Shown: piece by piece, positions 1-5,682 of the stretch
Layout of the letters: the number at the start of each line of letters is the position of its first letter
How positions within the stretch are numbered: the first letter of the stretch is position 1
Source of the DNA: GCA-020343675 sp964462945
GTDB lineage: Bacteria > Planctomycetota > Phycisphaerae > Sedimentisphaerales > Anaerobacaceae
NCBI GenBank assembly: GCA_964462945.1
Contig: CAYWZW010000112.1
Coordinates: 1 to 10,789, forward strand
Length of the DNA: 10,789 bases
Reading direction: 5' to 3'
Translations under genes and position numbers: made by a program
The notes under the pieces: model-generated
The model's database searches: none
What the model was told of the DNA's origin: nothing
Seen by the model: the letters and a program-made list of their open reading frames with translations, nothing else

Positions 1-153
1 CAAAGGAAGACAGAAAAATACTGGTCAGATCAATTACTCAGACAGGCTCCTAGGTCTAACGTGCATTGGCCTGAGCATCTACGCTTTGGTCAGGCGGCTG
101 CTTGGTTCCGGGTAACCATCGTTCATTCACGAGGAATATTGGGAGATCAAATT
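1..153. other. Leader region upstream of the esterase gene
   Basis: I see no convincing gene here. An open frame runs upstream from the esterase to a GTG at 61, but that stretch has no Shine-Dalgarno before it and would put 31 non-hydrophobic residues ahead of a good signal peptide, so it is better read as untranslated leader. I found no clear sigma-70 promoter. Any upstream gene lies outside the window. Confidence 0.5.
141..145 (+). promoter_or_regulatory. Ribosome binding site fixing the esterase start
   Basis: GGGAG lies 8 nt before the ATG at 154. It is the reason for choosing 154 over the GTG at 61, which has no comparable site. The ATG at 154 also opens directly into a hydrophobic secretion signal. 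Confidence 0.6.
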
Positions 154-2199
154 ATGCGATTCTGCTGTTTGGCAATTCTGACATGCGTACTATTGTATGG
201 CGGCGCGTCCACTGCGAGAGGCCAGGCGTACGGTGTGCCTGACCGCGACCAGCCCGGCGATGAAATCATCCAGAAGTACTTGGAGCGAGTGACGGAGGAT
301 ATCCGCGGAAAGTTCTTGGAGAACGTCAAATCCGTGGAAGACTGGAAGAAGCTTCGCCCCGGGTACAAAGAGGAATACTGTTATATGCTGGGCCTATGGC
401 CCATGCCGGAAAAGACGCCGCTTAAAGCGACCATTACCGGGACACTCGAAGGCGACGGTTACGCAGTGGACATGCTGCACTACCAAAGCAGGCCGCGGCT
501 CTATGTCACCGCGAATCTCTATCGGCCGAAGAATATTGCCGAGGGCCGGCGTCTGCCGGCCGTGCTGTATGTCTGCGGGCACTCTCCGCAAGGGCGAAAC
601 GGCAACAAGACCGCTTATCAGTCGCACGGTATATGGTTTGCGCGGCATGGTTACGTTTGCCTGGTGCTCGATACGCTGCAATTAGGCGAGATCGCCGGTA
701 TTCACCACGGCACATATCGCGAGGGTCGTTGGTGGTGGCACTCACGAGGATATACCCCCGCGGGTGTGGAATGCCTCAATGGAATCCGTGGGATCGACTA
801 CCTGATCAGCCGGCCGGATGTCGATCCTGATCGAATCGCCGTAACGGGGATCAGCGGCGGTGGAGCGGCCACCTTCTGGATCGCGGCGGCCGATGAACGT
901 GCCAAAGTCGCCGTTCCGGTGAGCGGGATGGCCGATCTGATGTCGTACGTGCCCAACCGCGTGATTAACGGACATTGCGACTGCATGTTCTTGTATAACA
1001 CGTTCGAGTGGCCCTGGACGCGGATTGCGGCCCTGGTGGCGCCGCGAGCGATGCTGTTCGTCAACAGCGACAACGACAGCATTTTCCCGATGGACGCCAA
1101 CCATCGCGTGATCAACCGGCTGGAACGAGTCTATAGCTTGTACGGCATGGGCGATTTTGTCGATAGCGTGGTCAGCATCGGCGGCCACGCTTATCGTCAG
1201 GATATCCGCCAGGCGGCTTATCGTTTTATCAACATGCACCTGAAAAACGACGCGAGGGTCGTTACCGACAGTGAAGTCGATCTCGTGACGGAATCCGGCA
1301 ATGAGCAACAGCATCCGATCGAGCCGGAAAAACTTCGGGTCTTTCCGGAAGATTCCGATATTCCCAAAGACGAGTTGAATACCACGATTGATGAGCATTT
1401 CGTGCCCGTCGCGGCAGTGGAGCCGCCCCGGAAGGGCCAATATGAAACCTGGAAAGCGGCGCTTTTGGCGGAGCTTCATCGGGTTGCATTTCGATATTTT
1501 CCGGAGCGGATTGCTCCTGCTCGTTTGCTCGGCGAGGTCGAAGCCGACCAGGTTCGCCTTGAGTCGGAACCCGGCATCGAGATTCGATTGCGGCGTGCAG
1601 CCGATTCCGAATCGGTCAAGAACGCGAAACGCATCCTGCTGGTCGTACAAAACGCCGACTCAAATGACACAAATCCGCCATCCGTGTGGCGGACAAGTCC
1701 GAATTGGGTACGCCGGGTTCGTCAGCAGGGCGACGCCGTGTACGTCTGTGCGCCTCGCGGCGTCGGGCCGACGCAATGGACCCGCAAGAACCCGCCCAAC
1801 TACGTCGAGCGCTCGCACGTCCTGCTCGGGCGCACCGTCGATACGGGCCGAGTCTGGGACATTATTTCGGCGGCCCGCTATCTGCAAGGTGCGTCCGGCG
1901 GTCACGCAAGCGTTGACGTGCTCGGCGAAGGCGGCGCCGGCGTTCTGGCGGCGTATGCGGCCTTGTGGGAGCCGGAGATTGCCGGCGTGATATTGAACGA
2001 GCCGATGCTCTCTCATACGAAGGCCGAGGCGCCACAGTTTTTGAATGTCCTGCGGGTATGCGACGTCCCGGATGTCCTGGGAATGCTCGCTCCGCGGCCG
2101 CTGACGATCTATGGCGGCGGTGGTGAGGCGCTGGAAAAGGTCGCTGCGATATATACGGCCGCCGCAGCGCCGAAGAGCCTCGTCAGAAATCAGAATTGA
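154..2199 (+). CDS. Secreted acetyl xylan esterase-like alpha/beta hydrolase with a degenerate second hydrolase domain
   Basis: A 681-residue exported protein. Residues 1-23 form a Sec-type signal (MRFCCLAILTCVLLY, then TARG before Q24). Residues about 105-370 are an alpha/beta hydrolase of the acetyl xylan esterase (AXE1/Abhydrolase_7-like) type: strand YVTANLYRP, an oxyanion-side CGHS at 141-144, nucleophile elbow GISGGG with Ser234, acid candidate Asp308 in NDSIFP, and His345 in GGHAY. The elbow differs from the GCSRxGK motif of CE15 glucuronoyl esterases. Residues about 470-681 look like a second, decayed hydrolase half: the elbow reads GEGGAG, with Glu592 where the serine would be, and the IYGGGGEALEKV region lacks a clear catalytic acid. 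Removal of acetyl or other ester groups from plant or algal polysaccharide outside the cytoplasm is inferred; the true ester is unknown. The stop codon lies inside a perfect hairpin. It opens the row, 246 nt before the DUF1080-RraA gene. Confidence 0.8.
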   Translation: MRFCCLAILTCVLLYGGASTARGQAYGVPDRDQPGDEIIQKYLERVTEDIRGKFLENVKSVEDWKKLRPGYKEEYCYMLGLWPMPEKTPLKATITGTLEGDGYAVDMLHYQSRPRLYVTANLYRPKNIAEGRRLPAVLYVCGHSPQGRNGNKTAYQSHGIWFARHGYVCLVLDTLQLGEIAGIHHGTYREGRWWWHSRGYTPAGVECLNGIRGIDYLISRPDVDPDRIAVTGISGGGAATFWIAAADERAKVAVPVSGMADLMSYVPNRVINGHCDCMFLYNTFEWPWTRIAALVAPRAMLFVNSDNDSIFPMDANHRVINRLERVYSLYGMGDFVDSVVSIGGHAYRQDIRQAAYRFINMHLKNDARVVTDSEVDLVTESGNEQQHPIEPEKLRVFPEDSDIPKDELNTTIDEHFVPVAAVEPPRKGQYETWKAALLAELHRVAFRYFPERIAPARLLGEVEADQVRLESEPGIEIRLRRAADSESVKNAKRILLVVQNADSNDTNPPSVWRTSPNWVRRVRQQGDAVYVCAPRGVGPTQWTRKNPPNYVERSHVLLGRTVDTGRVWDIISAARYLQGASGGHASVDVLGEGGAGVLAAYAALWEPEIAGVILNEPMLSHTKAEAPQFLNVLRVCDVPDVLGMLAPRPLTIYGGGGEALEKVAAIYTAAAAPKSLVRNQN

Positions 2200-2207
2200 C
2201 GAGGCTC
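2175..2207 (+). terminator. Perfect hairpin spanning the esterase stop codon
   Basis: GAGCCTCGTCA (2175-2185) and TGACGAGGCTC (2197-2207) form a perfect 11-bp stem with an 11-nt loop. The TGA stop at 2197-2199 is the first three bases of the right arm. There is no T-run after it (AAATCG follows), so it is not a canonical intrinsic terminator. It could slow 3' decay, act as a weak terminator or be a Rho-associated 3' structure. The stem is directly visible; the role is inferred. Confidence 0.45.
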
Positions 2208-2359
2208 AAATCGCCAGGTCGAAGCCGACAATGCGAGTAATCCGGACATCATCCGGCGGCGCCTGTGTCCAACCCCGTGCGGATAGAAGCAAACCGCCTG
2301 CGACTGCCTGAGGAAATTCACGTCGACTCGTATTCATCGCACATCTCCAAAACCGAAAC

Positions 2360-2388
2360 TTGACAGCCGGCTTAGAAGCCAGAATAAT
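2360..2388 (+). promoter_or_regulatory. Sigma-70-type promoter candidate before the DUF1080-RraA gene
   Basis: TTGACA at 2360-2365 is a perfect -35 hexamer. AATAAT at 2383-2388 matches the TATAAT -10 at five of six positions, and the gap is exactly 17 nt. Transcription would start near 2395, giving a leader of about 50 nt before the ATG at 2446, and that leader begins with the heptad repeats at 2394-2414. It is the best promoter-like sequence I found in the window, so the five downstream genes may form a unit separate from the esterase. Confidence 0.55.
2369..2380. promoter_or_regulatory. Short dyad between -35 and -10, possible operator
   Basis: GGCTTAGAAGCC has 5-bp inverted arms (GGCTT and AAGCC) around a 2-nt centre and sits entirely in the spacer of the promoter at 2360-2388. 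A repressor bound there would block RNA polymerase. No regulator gene lies in the window and a dyad this short can occur by chance, so this is only a candidate. Confidence 0.25.
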
Positions 2389-2393
2389 AAGCA

Positions 2394-2414
2394 GTCAATT
2401 GACAATCGTCAATC
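2394..2414. repeat. Three-unit heptanucleotide array (GATTGNC family, minus orientation)
   Basis: Three 7-nt units in phase at 2394-2400, 2401-2407 and 2408-2414 (GTCAATT, GACAATC, GTCAATC). Read on the minus strand they follow GATTGNC. The 14 nt at 2401-2414 are the exact reverse complement of 4081-4094, so copies of this family flank the DUF1080-RraA gene in inverted orientation. Confidence 0.65.
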
Positions 2415-2445
2415 AATAGAGTCGCATAGTTGAAAGGAGCATGTT

Positions 2446-4077
2446 ATGAGCCGCATCAGCACCAATCATCCGAGAACATACAAAATGGTGCGAAGTATCG
2501 CACCCTACATTCTTATGCTCTTGTGTACGCCTGGCTTGAGCTGGGCCGGGGAGTCTCAGAAGGACCAGTGGACGTCTTTGTTCGACGGCAAGACCTTAAA
2601 CGGTTGGTCGATCCACAGCGGTACTGCCAGGTATGACGTCCAGGACGAGGCCATCGTCGGCACGACCGTCAAGGGCAGTCCCAACTCGTTTCTTTGCACC
2701 GACCGGGAGTACGGCGATTTCGTGCTGGAGTTCGAAGTGAATCTGGACCCGCGTCTCAACTCAGGCGTGCAAATACGCAGCCAAATCGCCGAGGCGGAGA
2801 AGGCGTTCATCTTCAGCGGGGCCGATGGATCGCCTCGGCAGCAAGTGATACCGGCGGACCGCGTCTATGGTTATCAGGTGGAAATTGCGACCGAAAAGTC
2901 GGGCTCGTCCGGCAGCATTTACGACGAAGCGCGTCGCGCATTCATGTTGGCCAGCACGAAGTCCGATCCGGCGGCGAGTCAGGCGTTCAAAGACGGTCAA
3001 TGGAACAAATTTCGCATCGAGTGCAAGGGCGACCGCATCCGAACGTGGATCAACGATGTGCCCTGCATCGACTTGAGGGATGGGATGACCCGCCGGGGCG
3101 TTATCGGCCTGCAGGTGCACGGGATCGGCAAAGAGGCGGGGCCTTACCAGGTTCGCTGGCGGAATATCCGCATCCAGGCCGAGGATGAAGGCGTCGAGCC
3201 GCCCGTGATTTCCAGCCGGGCGCGCGTGCTGAGCTGTACGGCAGGCTGGACCGGCCCGCGCGCCGAAGACGGCCGGCCATACGTTCCGGACGACATCCTA
3301 AAAAGAATGAAGAACGTCTCGGTCACCCAGGCCTGGGGCATTGTTCGAGGTGCCGGCTACACCAACTGCTACGAGAACGCAGGCGGCTGGAATATCATGT
3401 ATCCCGACGAGACGATTGTCGGCCGCGTGCTGACCGCTCAATACATGCCGTCTCACCCTGATTATAACCGGCTCATCATGCGGCAGGGCAAGGCCGAGGG
3501 ACGGATCGGCAATTCCAATTCCTGGCCGATCGACATGCTCAAGAAGGGCGACGTGTACGTCGCGGACTGCTTCGGCAAGGTCCTCGATGGGACCCTTATC
3601 GGCGATAATCTGGGCAACGCCATCTACGCCAACTCCGGCAACGGTGTTATCTTCGACGGCGGTGTCCGTGACCTGGAGGGCCTGGAAGAAATCAAGGGAT
3701 TCAACGCGTGGTACCGAGGCGCGGATCCGAGTTTTCTGCGTGAGGTCATGCTGACCGCCATCAATGTTCCAATTCGCGTCGGCAAGGCCCTGGCCTGTCC
3801 CGGCGACATCGTTCTGGCCAAGCGAGAGGGCATCGTTTTCATCCCGGCGCATCTGGCCGAGCGGGTCGTCGTTGAATCCGAGGCCGTCATGCTGCGGGAC
3901 ATGTTTGGACATCAGCGCCTGCGGGAAGGCAAATACACGCCGGGGCAAATCGACAGCCGGTGGTCGCCCGAGATTCAGGATGATTTTCGAGGCTGGCTAA
4001 AGCAGAACGCCGACAAGCTGCCCGTGCCGAAAGACGTGATTGAACGGATGCTGAATCCGAAGACGCGAAACTGGTAA
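2446..4077 (+). CDS. Secreted fusion: DUF1080 (3-keto-disaccharide hydrolase) domain plus RraA-type aldolase domain
   Basis: A 543-residue protein; AAAGGAG at 2433-2439 lies 6 nt before the ATG. A signal peptide with hydrophobic core 17-33 ends in SWA before G35; LLC at 25-27 is not a lipobox. Residues about 41-245 are DUF1080 (PF06439): LFDGKTLNGW at 45-54, then a strand ending NSGVQIRS, YGYQVEI, and closing WRNIRI. The family includes enzymes acting on 3-keto-glycosides. Residues about 258-520 resemble RraA/HMG-CHA aldolase: GDNLGNAI starts at 386, then GGVRD, and PGDIVLAKREGIVFIP. Asp387, twenty residues, then Arg408-Asp409 reproduce the D-x20-R-D signature of metal-dependent pyruvate aldolases/oxaloacetate decarboxylases in this fold, so the domain looks catalytic rather than an RNase E regulator. 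The natural substrate is unknown. RraA homologues are normally cytoplasmic, so export of this one is odd. Sugar-acid dehydratases follow downstream. Confidence 0.85.
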   Translation: MSRISTNHPRTYKMVRSIAPYILMLLCTPGLSWAGESQKDQWTSLFDGKTLNGWSIHSGTARYDVQDEAIVGTTVKGSPNSFLCTDREYGDFVLEFEVNLDPRLNSGVQIRSQIAEAEKAFIFSGADGSPRQQVIPADRVYGYQVEIATEKSGSSGSIYDEARRAFMLASTKSDPAASQAFKDGQWNKFRIECKGDRIRTWINDVPCIDLRDGMTRRGVIGLQVHGIGKEAGPYQVRWRNIRIQAEDEGVEPPVISSRARVLSCTAGWTGPRAEDGRPYVPDDILKRMKNVSVTQAWGIVRGAGYTNCYENAGGWNIMYPDETIVGRVLTAQYMPSHPDYNRLIMRQGKAEGRIGNSNSWPIDMLKKGDVYVADCFGKVLDGTLIGDNLGNAIYANSGNGVIFDGGVRDLEGLEEIKGFNAWYRGADPSFLREVMLTAINVPIRVGKALACPGDIVLAKREGIVFIPAHLAERVVVESEAVMLRDMFGHQRLREGKYTPGQIDSRWSPEIQDDFRGWLKQNADKLPVPKDVIERMLNPKTRNW

Positions 4078-4080
4078 TGG

Positions 4081-4189
4081 GATTGACGATTGTCGATTTT
4101 CGATTTGCGATTGATTAGTGGTTATTGGTAACTGGTGATTGGTAATCGTGCAGCGTCGCGCATTCACCATTCACTAATTACCAGTCACT
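4081..4189. repeat. Composite heptanucleotide array with inverted second half
   Basis: Starts 3 nt after the stop codon. Five units of GATTNNC type run at 4081-4115 (for example GATTGAC, GATTGTC, GATTTTC). After a 4-nt link, four units of consensus GGTNATT run at 4120-4147 (GGTTATT, GGTAACT, GGTGATT, GGTAATC). After a 14-nt GC-rich gap (4148-4161), four units lie at 4162-4189 (ATTCACC, ATTCACT, AATTACC, AGTCACT), whose complements resemble the GGTNATT word. The two latter blocks can pair into a long imperfect hairpin. The rest of the spacer to 4246 holds only the next gene's Shine-Dalgarno. Confidence 0.75.
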
Positions 4190-4246
4190 TAATTGGCATT
4201 CGAGAATCTCAGGGCCTTTGTTTCTTATGAAGCGTAAAGGAATGAT

Positions 4247-5581
4247 ATGATGGACCGGCGTAGTTTGATGAAATCAGTTGGATTTAGCATTGCGGGTCTG
4301 AGCCTGGCGAACCTGGCCGGCGCGGCGGTCGAAGAGCAGGTCGCCTACGCCACGCAGAACGTCAAACGCAGCTCCAGCCCCTCGCAACTAAGAATCACGG
4401 ACCTGCGAATTGCGGTTGTCGGCAGGGCGCCGATGCGCTGCCCGCTGATTCGGATTGACACGAACCAGGGTATCTGCGGCTACGGCGAAGTCCGCGACGG
4501 GGCTAGCGAGCGATACGCCCTCATACTCAAGAGCCGGCTGCTGGGCCAGAATCCGTGCAACGTCGAGCGGATATTCAAGCGGATCAAGCAGTTTGGCCAT
4601 CACGCGCGGCAGGGGGGCGGCGTCTCGGGCGTTGAGATGGCCCTGTGGGACCTGGCGGGCAAGGCCTACGGCGTCCCGGTCTATCAGATGTTAGGTGGCC
4701 GATACCGCGACCGCGTCCGCCTGTACGCCGATACACCCGACGGCGAGGTGACCGGCCTGAAGAAGAGAATCGAACAGGGGTTCACGTTCCTCAAGTACGA
4801 TTGCGGCATCCGAAGTATCCGAAATGTCCCTGGGGCGCTGAGCTACCCGACAAAGGACGCCGACTGGCAGGGCAAGCATCCGTTCACGGGCATTCAACTG
4901 TCGGACAAAGGGGCTGCCCTGCTGGGCCAGCGCTTTGCCGAGGCTCGTGAGATAGTAGGCTGGGAAATCCCGATTGCCTCGGACCACTTCGGCCACATCA
5001 GCGTCAATAGCTGTATCAAGCTGGGCAAGGCCGTGCAGCCGTACCAGGTGGCGTGGCTCGAAGACATGGTCCCCTGGGAATACACCGATATGCTCAAGGA
5101 GATCAAGAACGCCGTTGACATCCCGCTGCTGACGGGCGAGGACATCTATCTGCTCGACGGCTTCAAACCGCTCATCAATGAGCACGCCGTGGACATGGTC
5201 CATCCCGATCTGGCCACGGCCGGCGGCATCCTGGAGACCAAAAAGATCGGCGACTACGCTGAGCAGGCGGGTATCGCCATGGCCATGCACTTTGCGGGCA
5301 CCCCGGTATCCTTTATGGCGAACCTGCACTGTGCCGCGGCCACCGAGAACGTCCTGGCTCTGGAGCATCACTCGGTGGATGTGGGCTGGTGGGAGGACCT
5401 CGTGACGGGCGTCGAGAAACCGCTCCACAAGGATGGTTTCGCCCGGGTTCCGGAAGGGCCGGGCCTGGGGATCGAATTGAATCTTGACGTCGTCAAAGAG
5501 CATCTCGAACGCGGGCAGGAGCTGTTTGCCCCCACGGATGAATGGAACAGAGAACGCTCGAACGACCGGCTGTGGAGCTGA
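4247..5581 (+). CDS. Tat-exported enolase-superfamily (mandelate racemase/muconate lactonizing enzyme) sugar-acid dehydratase-like protein
   Basis: 444 residues. The start is the ATG at 4247 or the adjacent one at 4250; AAAGGA at 4236-4241 is 5 or 8 nt away. The N-terminus has a Tat motif (DRRSLMK, residues 3-9), a hydrophobic stretch and a likely cut near AGAA (25-28). The capping domain runs to about 150 (GVEMALWDLAGKAYGVPVYQ), followed by the barrel: Lys183 in KYD, metal ligands Asp246 (SDHFGH), Glu272 (WLED) and Glu298 (TGED), Asp321 in HPDLATAGG and His348 (AMHF), giving the Asp-His dyad of the mandelate racemase subgroup. Such enzymes abstract a proton alpha to a carboxylate, typically dehydrating or epimerising aldonic acids. 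DHFGH replaces the DFHGR I recall for galactonate dehydratase, and the Lys183-Asp246 gap is about 20 residues longer, so I do not assign that activity. The substrate is unknown. Confidence 0.8.
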   Translation: MMDRRSLMKSVGFSIAGLSLANLAGAAVEEQVAYATQNVKRSSSPSQLRITDLRIAVVGRAPMRCPLIRIDTNQGICGYGEVRDGASERYALILKSRLLGQNPCNVERIFKRIKQFGHHARQGGGVSGVEMALWDLAGKAYGVPVYQMLGGRYRDRVRLYADTPDGEVTGLKKRIEQGFTFLKYDCGIRSIRNVPGALSYPTKDADWQGKHPFTGIQLSDKGAALLGQRFAEAREIVGWEIPIASDHFGHISVNSCIKLGKAVQPYQVAWLEDMVPWEYTDMLKEIKNAVDIPLLTGEDIYLLDGFKPLINEHAVDMVHPDLATAGGILETKKIGDYAEQAGIAMAMHFAGTPVSFMANLHCAAATENVLALEHHSVDVGWWEDLVTGVEKPLHKDGFARVPEGPGLGIELNLDVVKEHLERGQELFAPTDEWNRERSNDRLWS

Positions 5582-5584
5582 AGA

Positions 5585-5664
5585 ATTTATGATTTTATAT
5601 TTATGATTTACGAATGCGGTTTCACCGAGCGGTGCTTATCAATCGTAAATTGTAAATCATAAAT
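5585..5664. repeat. Heptanucleotide arrays in inverted arrangement (ATTTAYG family)
   Basis: Four units at 5585-5612 (ATTTATG, ATTTTAT, ATTTATG, ATTTACG) are followed, after a 31-nt spacer, by three units at 5644-5664 (CGTAAAT, TGTAAAT, CATAAAT), which are the reverse-complement words. ATTTATGATTTAC at 5599-5611 is exactly complementary to 5652-5664, giving a perfect 13-bp AT-rich stem; the loop contains a smaller dyad, CACCGAGCGGTG (5623-5634). The arrays fill most of the 101-nt spacer, leaving only the Shine-Dalgarno of the transporter. Confidence 0.75.
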
Positions 5665-5682
5665 CCATGGTTTAGGAGAGCT

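Noticed and set aside
61..153. N-terminal extension of the esterase to the GTG at 61
   Set aside because: No Shine-Dalgarno precedes it, and it would bury the hydrophobic signal peptide that starts at 154.
742..1650. A 302-codon open frame on the minus strand
   Set aside because: It lies fully antisense to the esterase, which has a signal peptide, a catalytic serine elbow and a ribosome binding site. The antisense peptide has no recognisable domain, and long antisense frames are expected in GC-rich coding DNA.
154..2199. CE15 glucuronoyl esterase assignment for the esterase
   Set aside because: The elbow is GISGGG rather than GCSRxGK, and the surrounding sequence fits acetyl xylan esterase-like hydrolases better.
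2446..2550. Lipoprotein signal in the DUF1080-RraA protein (Cys27)
   Set aside because: The residues before Cys27 are leucines, not the Ala/Gly/Ser needed at -1, while a normal cleavage site SWA follows at 32-34.
2446..4077. RNase E inhibitor role for the RraA domain
   Set aside because: The domain is secreted and keeps the D-x20-R-D catalytic signature associated with aldolase/decarboxylase members.
4691..5503. A 270-codon minus-strand frame opposite the first dehydratase
   Set aside because: It is a shadow of a gene with clear enolase-superfamily motifs and no sense-like features of its own. The same reasoning rejects the minus frames at 6205-7017 and 8975-9817.
4081..5664. CRISPR array as an explanation for the spacer repeats
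   Set aside because: Units are 7 nt, contiguous and degenerate, without spacers or nearby cas genes.
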